A stretch of DNA of 64,000 bases from the NCBI GenBank assembly GCA_047495785.1, contig JBLDXI010000019.1:1240001-1304000 (forward strand), in the 5' to 3' direction. Position numbers and translations under genes: made by a program. A model generated the notes under the pieces. That model had not been told where the DNA came from. It saw only the letters and a program-made list of their open reading frames with translations, and did no database searches. Source of the DNA: Lepidodermella squamata (taxonomy: Eukaryota > Gastrotricha). Of the stretch, positions 33,992 through 44,975 are shown in pieces; within the stretch, counting starts at the first letter, position 1; every line of letters starts with the position of its first letter.

Positions 33992-36040
33992 ATGTCCGAA
34001 CAAGCCCACCGCGATTCGGGTAGCATCGGCGACGCGCAAGACCTGGTGGACAATGAAGCTGCTGATTTGTCGCCATCAGAAGAACCCGACGAAATGCTGA
34101 AAATTATCCAACGGGTGAAAGAAGAGGGTCTTATTATCCCTTCGCCTAAAGTAACCAACAAAAGCATCAAGGTATTCGCGAGAAGGCCATCAGACGATGA
34201 CTTTGCGAAAATGACGGCACTTTCGATGCGAGGTGGCGGGTTTGTCGTACGCAAAACTACGACAGCTGCTAATCCAGAACATCCAGAGGTGAAACTAGCC
34301 GAAATCCCTGAAGCTCCATTCGATTTGCTTAAAGAATCAGCTCTTCCTGGTTTCTCGTCATCCGGTATCAGTCGAACTCAGTCTGAACGATATCCGAGAG
34401 GCCGTGGGTTGACGCTTCGTGGACTTCCCGCTCATGAAAACGATGATGTTCCTGATGCTCCACCGCCAAGTGCGAAAACTCCATCTAGAATGTTAGATAT
34501 TTTTAAAGTTCCCTGAATTTAATTTCGAAATTGCTCATTTCAGACCTTCGTTCCGTATCCCGTCGAAGCTGAAAGTTTTGCCTCAATTTCGTATTAAAAC
34601 GAAATATGATCGTGAGGCAGAGAATGACGTAAACGACGGTGAGGCATTTCCGACGATTCACTGCAAATTTTCATATTGTTTCTCATAAAATTTGTAGAAA
34701 CAGTTTGGCACGATGAACGATCAGGTTCAGCTAGTCCAATGACACCGCAAAGCGAGGAACCTGGTATTGTAGCAAATACATGGAGCTTCAACAGTAATGA
34801 TGGCCTCCAGATACCTGAAATGCCCAGATCGCGTGCCTCGACCATGGACAAACGTCACGCTAAGCCTGTCAACTACCAAGCTTCGCCAACGCTTACGCCT
34901 TCAGCGCGTATCCGCATGCCTCCTCCTACTTGCCCGCCGCCTCGACGGATGATGGCGAAGCGGAGGAGCATTTCGGATATCAACATTCCGCATTCCTTGC
35001 AACAGTCTCTGTTGAATCGAGCCGATGCTGCTGCTGCCCTCTCTGCGCCCCGACAGAGCATCCATTTCGATGAGTCCAAGTAAGCTCAACCGAAAATTAT
35101 TTTTATTTATGGTGGCTTAATTTCCTTTCTCTTTTAAGGAAAAGCCTTGGTCGCTGGCTGGCCAAAATGCTATTAGGTGCTAAAGCTGAGCCTTCCTGCC
35201 ATCGAGTAAGAAGGCTGTCTCGTGCCGTTCTTAACGAAATGATCGAAAGTCGCGGTAATTCTGCCGAGGTTCTGCCTGATATCTCCCGAGTTCTTATGCT
35301 TGGAGAAACCGGTGTTGGGAAGCATGAACTGGTGCGAAATTTCCGCAATATTGGTGGAACCAGCGCTTCGCAATTTGCGGATGACTCGCTTAACGACATA
35401 ATATCCCGAGGAACTTCGTTTTCCGACGGCAGTTCCGACGAAATTGACCCTTCTCTACTTGTTGCCTTCGAGTATAATGACCGTATGCTGATTCTAGACT
35501 TTGTTTACGCCGATACTGAAGAAGATGTCGTCCGAGCTTTGGTAAATTTTTTCGTAAAAATCAGCCCAAAAGCTGCTCAAAAATATTTTTTCATAGATTC
35601 AAAAACCGCCTGATCTTATTGTTGCAGTTTACTCCGTTTGCTCTGCGACTTCGTTTGATTTTTGCATTACCATGATGGACCGCCTGCGACACCACGGCTG
35701 CGAAATACCCGTTGCACTGGTTGGAAATAAATGTGACCTGGTCGTTGCGAGAACTGTTTCTAAACACGACAGCCGAGGCATAGCTAAACAATTTGGAATA
35801 ACGCTGCTAGAAGTTTCCGCTCTGCTTGGTGAGAAATGCCCAGAGTTGCTGCTTGGCATTTTAAGACAGCTTCACTCGAAAGAGCCGAATCGTCGTCGGA
35901 AACCGAATTCAGGTGGTCGGCAACATTATCAGCCAAATCTGCCGACGCAGCCTGAGCATTTGACTACTCAAACTTCGCCGCCTGGTTCGAAATCTAATAA
36001 CACCATTTGGTCAAGGCTGTCAAAAACTTTCTCAAAATGA
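33992..36040 (+). CDS. RGK-like (Rad/Gem/Rem) GTPase with degenerate P-loop
   Basis: Exons 33992-34491, 34544-34638, 34698-35079, 35139-35541 and 35597-36040 give 607 residues. RGK proteins are atypical Ras GTPases that inhibit voltage-gated calcium channels and bind calmodulin/14-3-3. A long disordered N-terminal half (about 380 residues, several RxxS motifs such as KRRSISDI) precedes the G domain: G1 LGETGVGKHEL, no DxxG at G3 (LDFVYADTE, as RGKs replace it), G4 NKCD, G5 EVSA. The tail is basic with WSRLSKTFSK instead of a CaaX box, again RGK-like. The P-loop Ser/Thr that binds magnesium is His here. Family call rests on G4/G5, lack of CaaX and tail; a divergent Ras-like protein outside RGK is possible. 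Confidence 0.7.
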
Positions 36041-36810
36041 CCAAACCCTGGATGTATGCTTATTGAAAGATTTCCGAGCAACCGTTCTCCCATAATGCTA
36101 TCCAATTTTACGCTAATAACATTATGCTGTTCCTTATGCTTTGAATACAATCTTGTCGATGATTTCTGTTTAAATAAATCCTGAGAGTGCCGAGGTTTAC
36201 AAATGCAAAGCAGAAAAGTTTTTTATTCAATTTTTCTTTCACCTGTTGTTTTCACAGCCATTTTCACGCGATTTTCACAATTATCATTAAATAACATCTA
36301 AATACGACACAGATTGAACATTGCAGCGGACTTTGGTTGACGTAAAGACATGCAGTTCTCAACTACAGCTCACAACACATCATAGCACTGAAGAAAAATG
36401 ACATTAGAATAGTACAGTTGAATATCAAGTTATATACCATCGCGGAGAAGGCATAAAATTAAAAATATGTGTGTTATATATCTCCCCGTCAACTCCCGGA
36501 TATAAATTACTTTTAAGCACAGTTTATACAATAGATTTACTTTATATATTGAACCGATTGATAATTTGCCTAACACAGTTTCCTTCCTTCAAGTCATCGT
36601 AATTGTCAATGAGCCCAAACAAACACCTAAGTAAGACGAATTATGCTCTAATTATCGTCATATTTAATACAAGTTGGCCACATAAACGCTGCATCCCTAT
36701 TTGGGATACGCGAAGTTATAACAAGTTATGAGAAAGACGATGCCACTTTAACTCATCATGACCAAGGTCATAACTTCCAAATGTTAATGGCTAATTGCTG
36801 ATTTAAGTGT
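36041..36810. other. Convergent 3' regions of the RGK-like gene and SEC63
   Basis: About 770 bp of AT-rich sequence between two convergent genes. AATAAA on the plus strand occurs near 36173 and fits the RGK-like gene. No gene or repeat is recognised. Confidence 0.5.
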
Positions 36811-39415
36811 CTAATCACTGTCTGACTCCGATCCAGTCTCGTCTTCAGACTCCTCGCTTTCATCTTTCCGTCGCCTCCGAACCCCATCGCCGTTCTCGTT
36901 ATCCGAGCCATCTTCGTGCTCTGATTCCGTTTCCACCGGAGGAACCTCCACAGCAGGTGCGACGCGAACGTCAAGTTTCACTGATACCACGGCGTCGACT
37001 CCTAAATAGCTATCGGAACGAACGCAAACTTGATATTGGTAAATGCCAGGTTTCTCAGGAGCTCGGAATTTGAGGGGAAGTTCGAGCTTATCGTCAATAT
37101 CCGACTTTTCTGACGGCGGCTTTGATGCCTTGAGACCGGTTAGAAGAATGGGCGGGGTGTGCAACTGCATGGATTTGCGATCACACAAGTAAACCCACCA
37201 GCTTTCACGTTTTTCGATTGGCAAGTATGGGCAATGTACAATGGGCGCTTGTGTCGCGTCCATTCCAGCCATGGCGGCTTGGTTTTCGCGTTTGGTGGCT
37301 TCATTAAAACGGCGCCAGCGCCTTTCGTCCTCATCATCGTCCTGAGATGATCCTTTTTTGGCCCCTTCATTCGGCACTGAGACGGGCTCGTCTCGCTCAG
37401 ATTCGTTCAATTGTTCATTGGTATTTTCGGCCTCGCTCTCAGACGATGAAGACTTATTCGGCTGATTCTCCTTTTCAGAGTCAGATTCAGAATCGCTATC
37501 GTTTCCATTCTTGGTCTCAGCGGGCTGATCGGCTGTTGTGGCTTGAGTGGCTTTCGGTTTCTCTTTCTGTGGTTTCGCCTTGCCTTTGTTGTGCTGACGC
37601 GGATCGGCCGAGTTTTTCGACTTTTTCTTACCATGACGTTGCCATGGCTTCGTATCTTGCTTTTTCGCCACCTGTTTTTCACCGTCTCCCTCAGCCGGCT
37701 CAGCTTCTTGCGTTATCGCGGGCTTTTTAGGCGCATTCAGAGCGGCATTTGCCATAACCTCAGCCAGGGCTCCACGCCTGATCTGAAGAAGAACTGTTAC
37801 AATGCTACCAGCGGTGATTGAAGGATCTTCATCGTCGACGTCAATAACTTCAGGCTTGGCGTCGATTTCTAAGTATGGAATGTGGCGCAGAACCTCGACA
37901 ACGTCGCGGTATTGGTCATCTGATAATTGCCAAAGTGCTTGACGACGGTCTGATTCGGTCAAACCAGCTAGGTCATGAATAGTTCGAATGGAGCGTCCGC
38001 GGCGGTTCGACAAAGCCCGAACTAGTTCTTCCGTGAAGTGAGGTAACTGCATCAAGTTACTTTTGTTATCCCAACAAGCCTGTTAAAATTCAAATTAGAT
38101 TCATTTTTACAGAAAAAATGAAACCAGCTAACCTGAACAATCATCGGATGTAGCTGCATAACTGCCTCAACCGTGTTAAGTTTCGGAAGCAAGTGTGAAG
38201 GCCAGTTGTAAAGAATTCTCGCCATACAGAGCTGGGAAACCATAGATGCCATTTCAGCAACAAGTAACGGACATTTCTTGACAATATATCGACGGTCTTG
38301 TTCCAAAGTTGATTGTGGCAATGGAACTCGCGATAAATGGGCATGAATAAGCGAGCGAGCTTTCAGAATGTAAGGCATTTCACGCGGCTGCTCGACAACA
38401 TTTGGCAGTTTACGGATCAACTATATATTACCATAAACATGAATTAATATGAATTTTAAACTTTCAAGTACTTACCGCAGGCATCTCAAGGTTATCGCTA
38501 GGCCTTTCGACTATTTCTTGGTTCCACTGACGGCCGAACTCACGAGAAACGGATAAAATATGAATGATTTTCTTGAGGATGCAATTCGGATGTTTCCGGA
38601 AGAAATATTTGTAAATTTCCTCAGTTTCCAACAGTACATGCTCCGCGCTGAATCGAATAGAACGATACCACCAAACTCCAACAACAGTCGGGAGGATGAT
38701 CATGAACGCCAAAGCGTACGCAGCCAAGACAAACATCGAGTTTTTCTTCTCCACCAACCATTTCGGCAAGGCGATGCCAAATTGCATCGCACCCGGTCCA
38801 TCAGGATTGCCATATTCTTCCCAGTTTTTGCGCGTTTCTTCATTTGTTAGAGTCTCGTAGGCTTTCGCGATTCTGATGAAACGCTTGCCATCGCCGCCTT
38901 TATCAGGATGGTGAATCTTACTGAGATCTCGATAAGCTTTTTTAATCACGTCAGGAGTTGCACCCTTCAAAAACGCAAATATTTCATCTGGTGGTATACA
39001 TATCAAATACTTACTGAATCAATTTCAAGTTCAGCGAATGGATCAAATTCTTTGAATTCCATCTCGATCGTGGAGACTTTGTACAAGCAAGCAAAGAACA
39101 AACACCACAAAATAATATAAACAATCTTTGCAACGGCCGATCTGAGCTTATTGGACACAGGTTTCTGTTTCAGCATGTCCCTTTTGGACACGCAAGGCTC
39201 GCAGTTGCACAGAGGCCCACATATAACCACCACCGCATCTTTGAAAACATATTAAAAATTAGCATTATTAACAGAGTTGCTGCTCTTTACATACCTTTTT
39301 TCCATCGTCTCCATATTATAATGGTCCATGGCAGAAGAATTAATACAATAACGGCAAGTACGAAATAGTAAAACGTAGTGCCCTGCTCGTCGTATTCGAA
39401 TTCCATACCCGGCAT
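36811..39415 (-). CDS. SEC63: Translocation protein SEC63 homologue
   Basis: ER membrane J-protein of the Sec61/Sec62/Sec63 post-translational translocon. Five exons encode about 800 residues. N-terminal membrane segment YYFVLAVIVLILLPWTIIIW, a second segment IVYIILWCLFFACLY, a lumenal J domain with the DnaK/BiP-contact HPD (KIHHPDKGGD), then NPDGPGAMQFGIALPKWLVEKKN and a third membrane span, then the Brl/Sec63 domain (IRKLPNVVEQPREMPYILKARSLIHAHLSR ... PHFTEELVRAL), interrupted by a Lys/Glu-rich low-complexity insert, and an acidic C-terminus DESEESEDETGSESDSD. The J-domain intron has its acceptor at ttttgaag, so the ATG-like start at 39006 is intronic. Position of ATG 39415 fits the family start MxxxEFEYDE. 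Confidence 0.95.
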
Positions 39416-40863
39416 TTTGTATAATATTTATTTTCAATCATAAATCAGATCTAAGGGATTGGATAATTTTGGCATGAGATAGCGAACAGCGAATGTAACA
39501 ATAATAATAAGTCACGATGGAGAAGTTCCCCGCTCACCCTAACTTTATTCATACACTTAGTCCGCAACTTCTCCAAAATCCAAAATCCAAACGCCTCGAA
39601 CTACCTTAGTCCCTAATACCTAATGTGCGACATCGTCGCAACAACGCTTAAAGGCTCCTGCAAAATTATAAATAAACCACGTCGCATGTCATGAGAAATG
39701 AACAATAACAAGGCCATACTTATTCGTAACAGTAAATATTACAACAAAAACATTCGATGAAAACTCCTAGATCGTAAATCGCAGTACGACGCAAGTGGTT
39801 AACCAGAGTCGCACCATATATGAGTGCCCTTTCGCATAATTGGAACATTGAAACACGTGGAAAATGCTAGGATCATGCATGGTGCATGGTTCTCTATGAT
39901 GGCTATAAATGGCGGCAACCCTTATGTAAAATGTCATAACTAGTCATATTTTAATATCAAGAAGTTGATCAGCGCTAACCATCAGCCCCCGCTCTTGGCT
40001 CTCAGCTTGCACCCTCGCAGGCTCAGTCTCTGCTGCACGCCAAACACTTGCTAGCGCCGAGAGCCAGTGGCCTGTGGCGGTGTCACGCCCTTCCACGGTT
40101 CTATTCTGATGATGTGGCCTCTCTCCCGCTAAGCCAGATTGGAATTTTGCTTCATTATGTTCTCACATTCCTTAAAATTTAAAAATTAATGCGTGATTAT
40201 TGCAATAACAATAAATCTTATTAATATTATAGCGATATTATTTGAAAAATTATTAACACATTGAGATAGAGGGTATATACCTTGACGTTAGGAACAAAGT
40301 TGTCGAAAAGCCGGCAACCGGCAACGGCGGCTGAAGTATTTGCGGCATAAGCGAGAGAGAGAAGAGAGAGTGGCTCAGCAGTTTTTCAGTGTCAAGCTCA
40401 CCCAGAAAAATAAATCCCGGCAACTGATTTTTCATATGGTCTTTGATCTGTATAATATTTTGGACGTGCGTAGCGGTGCTTCTTGAATTTTAAAAACTAA
40501 AAGATTGCTACTTTGTACTTGGGAATCTCTCCGCGACTGTTACGGCCGAAGATAAAGATTAATTGGGTTATATATCATTATCATTGCCGCTCTTCCCTCT
40601 TTAAGAGAGAAGAGCGGCAAGAATCGGGGCGATTCATCGCCAGGGGCGGCGGGCGGCACCCACATTGCTTCACCCTGTCGCCGTCATCGACTTAGAGGTC
40701 ACGTTTGTAGAAGCCATCAGTAGAAACCATCTGTCTACATTCTACATAGGAATTGTCCCATTGTCCCTACTCCTAACAACTCTCGCTTGCATTTCTTATC
40801 ATGATTTACAATTTACAAGCTGAGCAGATTCAGCCGTTTTTCTTATCATTGTTTTAGATTTTT
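39416..40863. other. Divergent upstream region of SEC63 and the phosphatase gene
   Basis: About 1.4 kb without a supportable gene. It has a GC-rich patch with an imperfect inverted repeat (GGCTCTC near 40000 against GAGAGCC near 40060), a GA-rich run near 40349-40372, and the strong hairpin at 40584-40620. It is likely regulatory sequence plus repeat remnants. Confidence 0.45.
40584..40620. repeat. Near-perfect 37-bp palindrome
   Basis: TTGCCGCTCTTC at the left end is perfectly complementary to GAAGAGCGGCAA at the right end, and the centre CTCTT/AAGAG extends the stem with one mismatch. Transcribed, it would be a compact hairpin of about 17 bp; it is too short for a canonical pre-miRNA. Confidence 0.75.
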
Positions 40864-41964
40864 ATGGTCACAATTGCAACAAGTGGATACGCGAAAGCCA
40901 CAGTCCCCATGACCAAGTGGATTCATACTCTTGGCGTATTCGCCGCGAATATTTGCTGCATTTTAATATTGGGCTCGCCAATTTATTTAATTAATCGTCT
41001 GGCCACACCTCACGTTAGAGGTTTTGATCCATCCTCGGCAGCAAACGCACTTCCATTTAAACCTGACACAGTAACGCCTTTAGTAGCTGCCATCGTTTCG
41101 CTGTCCACAGCACTCATTCCGATTGTTCTTCTGGAGTTGTTTGTGAAGTTTTATTTTCGATGCGAGCCAAACCCAACTCCTGGTTCCAAGTTGGACTTGG
41201 CTGCATGTTGTCGGTGCACATGGATTGTATGGGTTGCAGTTGGACGACTATTTGCTGCCTTCTTTGCGGGATATGCATTGACCGGAGTCATTACAGACAT
41301 CATAAAATATATGGTCGCTAGACCTCGACCATCATTTTTGCACATGTGCCAGCCAGATTATACAAAGACGCCTTATGAGCCTTGTATCAAGTGCGGTTCC
41401 GCAGAATCGCCTGGTGTGTTTTGGCCAATGTGTCCTGAATGCGTGTACATTCCTCCAAATTTGACATCGATTGTATGCCAACAAAGCGATTATTGGACCA
41501 AGAAAAATATGTGGTTAAGCTTTCCTAGTGGCCATTCCTCTTACACATTCTATGCTGGAACGTTTTTGGCGCTCTACTTATTCAAGCGATTGGCACAATT
41601 TCGAATCGTTGTGTTCTCCGTTGTTGCTTTGCGCCCTTTGATTGTTTTTGCTTCTGTTGTATTTTCTCTCTACGTCGGTCTATCGAGGATCTCGGATGAT
41701 CGCCATCATGTTACTGATGTCGTTGGCGGCGGCATTATTGGAGTACTTGTGGGTCTATTCTGCGCCTATTACATAGCATTCCCTTCCCTGCGAAATCTGC
41801 CAAACTACTTGCCAATTCATCGCTGCGTATCTGAGTTGGGAAAGCATGGAGACTCAGGAAACCAGGGCGCCGCGGTGCCCTTCATTGCAGATGAAAAAGC
41901 GAAAGCTGCGGGAGAAAAGTGCGCCACTGAAGTTGTAGCACCTGAGCAGGCGACGCCGTTCTAG
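40864..41964 (+). CDS. Phospholipid phosphatase (PAP2/LPP family)
   Basis: Integral membrane lipid phosphate phosphatase acting on phosphatidic acid, LPA, S1P and similar lipids. A single exon of 366 residues. All three catalytic motifs are intact: C1 KYMVARPRPSF, C2 FPSGHSS with the catalytic His, and C3 SRISDDRHHVTDV with the nucleophile His. About six membrane segments are visible, and the loop between C1 and C2 has a Cys-rich stretch (CIKCGSAESPGVFWPMCPECV) longer than in vertebrate LPPs. Lack of introns is unusual in this window and could reflect a retrocopy, though the reading frame is fully intact. A leader acceptor (cattgttttag) lies six bases before the ATG. Confidence 0.93.
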   Translation: MVTIATSGYAKATVPMTKWIHTLGVFAANICCILILGSPIYLINRLATPHVRGFDPSSAANALPFKPDTVTPLVAAIVSLSTALIPIVLLELFVKFYFRCEPNPTPGSKLDLAACCRCTWIVWVAVGRLFAAFFAGYALTGVITDIIKYMVARPRPSFLHMCQPDYTKTPYEPCIKCGSAESPGVFWPMCPECVYIPPNLTSIVCQQSDYWTKKNMWLSFPSGHSSYTFYAGTFLALYLFKRLAQFRIVVFSVVALRPLIVFASVVFSLYVGLSRISDDRHHVTDVVGGGIIGVLVGLFCAYYIAFPSLRNLPNYLPIHRCVSELGKHGDSGNQGAAVPFIADEKAKAAGEKCATEVVAPEQATPF

Positions 41965-42309
41965 ACGCATGATTGAGACAAGACTGGATCAACTACTCTG
42001 TAAATCTTCGAAATAGTTCCAAACATCGATGCTTGTTTTGGCGTTTGATAATTTATTACTGTTGATTTTATATTACCTATTTATAGTCATGATAACAATT
42101 GCAATGCTCAACATTTACTGCAATCTCGATATTACTTGTTGATTCTCTTATACTCAACGAAGTCACCGCGACTTATTTCTCGGTGTTTTCGTGTTCTTGC
42201 AAATTTTTGCGTTTCAGCCACTATAGCGCTTTTGGTTACAAGCGTGTGCAAGTTATTAAAATAAATCACCCGCATATATTTTTTGTTTTCAAATTAGGAT
42301 AATTTTAAC
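41965..42309 (+). other. Intercistronic gap with AATAAA and acceptor
   Basis: 344 bp between the phosphatase and the Ras-like gene. AATAAA near 42260 is followed about 35 nt later by a U-rich acceptor (tttgttttcaaattag), then ATG at 42310. This matches the polycistronic arrangement seen before ADAT2. Confidence 0.45.
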
Positions 42310-43061
42310 ATGTCATCCAGCCGAAAGAATTCGCATTCGAAGCCGAAAAATTCCTATAATATTGTCGTTGTAGGGCGAGGAGGTGTCGGCAAAAGTGCCA
42401 TTACCATTCAGTTCATTCAATCTTACTTTGTGACAGGTGAGTTAGCGAATCTTGATTAAAAATATTGTGATGACTGAACTTTTATGCTAGATTATGATCC
42501 GACTATCGAGGACTCCTATACTAAGCAGATGATCATAGACAACGAGCTCGCCCGACTAGACAGTTAGTTAATTTTCTCACTCTGAAAATCGCTTATAAAT
42601 TTGATTATTTTTACCTCTCAATAGTATTGGACACAGCAGGCCAAGACGAGTTTGTAGCTATGCAAGAGCAACATTTTCGTACCGGCGATGGATTTTTAGT
42701 CGTATTCGCCCTCGATGATTCATCTAGCCTGGAGGAAGCATCAGAACTAGTGAAGAAAATAAAGCGATCGCGCGACGATGGCTCCTCCAACCGTCAGATC
42801 TCTGGGCTTCTAGTAGGAAATAAATCTGATTTGGCTAATCGTCGCTGTGTTTCTTCGCGGGACGCCGAGGCTTTCGCGCGCCAACTCGGCCTTGGCTACA
42901 TAGAAACCAGCGCAAAAAATCGCTTCAACGTTGATGCTTGCTTTGCAGAGTTAGTTCGACTTATCCGTGTTCGAAGACAGCAGGATAACCAATCTAATGG
43001 CAGCCGGAAGAAGAGTAAATACGGAAACAAATCTACCAAGTCGTCTTGCGTTTTACTCTGA
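42310..43061 (+). CDS. RRAS: R-Ras-like small GTPase
   Basis: Exons 42310-42436, 42491-42562 and 42625-43061 give 211 residues. G1 is GRGGVGKSA (Arg at the place of Ala11 of H-Ras), followed by [25 protein letters not shown], whose QSYFV stretch is typical of R-Ras. G3 is LDTAGQDEF with the catalytic Gln present, G4 NKSD, G5 ETSAK. The C-terminus is basic and ends in CVLL, a CaaL box for geranylgeranylation as in human R-Ras. Family members regulate integrin adhesion and endothelial/neuronal signalling at the plasma membrane. An N-terminal extension of about 15 residues ([14 protein letters not shown]) is short compared with the 26 of human R-Ras. Confidence 0.88.
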
Positions 43062-44422
43062 GTGATTGGTTGGTTATCCCATGCGTCTAGTCACAGCGTT
43101 GTTTTTTTATTAATTACCCAATATTATGGGAGATATTACAGTTCACAATGCCGCAGTGAAAACTGCGATTTTATTTGGATACGCACATAGCTCTGTGATT
43201 ATGGAAGTTATAGCTCGCTTATACGAATCATATTCTACAGATTTCCCTTTATTTCTATTATTTGCTTCAAAAATGGTTACGCAATTATTGTTATAGAGTA
43301 GATTTATTATTTTTAATTGATTTTTTTTCACTTTGCTTTATTATTTACTGCTTATTGACTTTCATTTTGTGCCCTTATATCTCAAACTACCTCTGTTTGG
43401 ATTTGATCTGCTAATCCTTGTTTTACCATCTCTTGATGAAGATCTTATGTAGTCTTGTATTCCCAAAGCAATAACATTGCATAACAGCGCTTTGGCTCGA
43501 GTTGAAGATCATATTCCCTTTGGTGCTAAAGTCTTCGAATTCTACGTCTGCAATTACAAATTGCTGCTTTTGTAAATATTATTACGATGCGCTTCACTTT
43601 TGTATACAGTATTAATAATTGAGTGACTGAAGATTGCAATTTCGTGGGCTTGTGATGCCTGATGACAATTTATTTGATGAGTAATAGAGAAACTTTATTA
43701 GCATCAATTTTCGCGTGCGAGTTGGAGCTCAAAATTTTGTTATAAAACACTTAATATGCTACAAATTATATCGGATTGCGACACGATGATACCTCAAGTT
43801 TTTAATGTGCTGTTGAATTGACGTATTCTTTTTGTTTGGGCTTCATCTGCGGTCGAAATACTTTCTTAATTGGCAGTTGCTTAGATGAAGTAAAGTGGAA
43901 GAGGGATTTAAATAAAACATGGTATAATTGAGATGTTTTGGCGCTCTGAAATAACTTTTCATGAAAGCATTGCAGCAGTGAAGCTTTTTCGACGGTTGAA
44001 TCGGTAAACAGCTTATAGGAACTGGATCTGACTTGGAGGTTTGAAAAGCTTTCGATAATTAAATGGCGCTCCACAAAAAACCGGTATCTCATGAAAATTG
44101 TATTTTTATAATGCTCATCAGTAAAAAACGAATATGATTCGATAAAATAATTTGAATAATTCCAGCCCATCTAAGACATAAGTTCAAATGTTTGATGGGG
44201 CCACTTGAAGAAAACTAGCCGGAAGCCATCAATGTTAAGTGCGCTGAATACATCGAATTTGCGCGCTTAAAACAATACAAATGACTCGCAACTGATGAAC
44301 TCGTTATCAGATATTTAGCCTAAAATTATGTACATTTATTTAGTATATTTCATATTAATCCGCATGATATTCAACGATCGCGATACCGATAGAGTCCATA
44401 GTCGCCGCCGATTATTATAGGC
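43062..44422. other. 3' regions of the R-Ras-like and cystine-knot genes
   Basis: About 1.4 kb between two convergent genes. AATAAA for the cystine-knot gene is at about 44334-44340 on the minus strand. A 122-codon minus ORF (43802-44170) has no recognised features and is probably chance in AT-rich sequence. No RNA gene is seen. Confidence 0.5.
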
Positions 44423-44899
44423 TCAACCAAGTCTCGGGCGAGGACTCCGGCAGCGACCGGGGCCAAAAACGGATATTTGCGCGCATCTTGAAAAAAAATA
44501 AGTGATGATATTTTCATTGAAAACATTGCGGTATTTCTTTTGAAACTTACATCAATCCTGGGCAGCATACCATACTCAAGCTGAGAGTGCAATCAATCAA
44601 GTTATCAATCATTCAAAATTGTTGGCAAATCATGCTTACCTGTTAGGCTTCTTTTGGCATACGCCGTCATACTTGGAGCATACTCCCAATACCTCCTGCA
44701 TTATTTCGTCGGAGTCTGAGCGCACTCGGCGCGGAACAAATACTGTAATTAAAAGAGTAGTAACGGAATGTGTGAACGGCGCATAGTAGAAATGAATCGA
44801 CTCACCATCAACATCAACAAGTTGCGGTACGGCAGAAATCATAATCAAGTTAAGCGCCACTGCAGCCACAAATACCGTTAGCCAGGTGGTATAAGCCAT
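44423..44899 (-). CDS. Secreted six-cysteine inhibitor-cystine-knot (knottin-like) peptide precursor
   Basis: Exons 44899-44806, 44742-44640, 44580-44551 and 44486-44423 have canonical GT-AG borders and sum to 291 nt, i.e. 96 residues, in one phase. Residues 1-23 form a signal peptide (hydrophobic TVFVAAVALNLIMISA) with a likely cut before VPQL. A short acidic propiece has a dibasic VPRR at 34-37. The mature part has cysteines at 53, 60, 71, 72, 77 and 88: spacing C-x6-C-x10-CC-x4-C-x10-C, the classic cystine-knot pattern, with the typical CCPG. The tail is Arg/Pro-rich and ends in Gly. A TATA box lies upstream, AATAAA downstream, and no earlier ATG is in the predicted leader. Role unknown: such folds serve as antimicrobial, channel-modulating, inhibitor or signalling peptides. 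Confidence 0.75.
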
Positions 44900-44975
44900 G
44901 ATTCGAAGCAATAAAGGTATCTTTCAGCAAAATAACCAAATACGTTCTATAAAACCTATGAAGAGAAGCTGGGAG

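Noticed and set aside
38972-39006. SEC63 exon start MICIPPDEIFAF
   Set aside because: This stretch is an intron: a gtaagt donor follows ELEIDS and the acceptor ttttgaag precedes GATPDVIKK, restoring the family sequence.
44371-44592. 73-codon minus ORF ending in PFLAPVAAGVLARDLVEPIIIGG
   Set aside because: It covers exons 3 and 4 of the cystine-knot gene in another frame. Using it would break phase with exons 1 and 2; the spliced frame keeps phase and yields six well-spaced cysteines.
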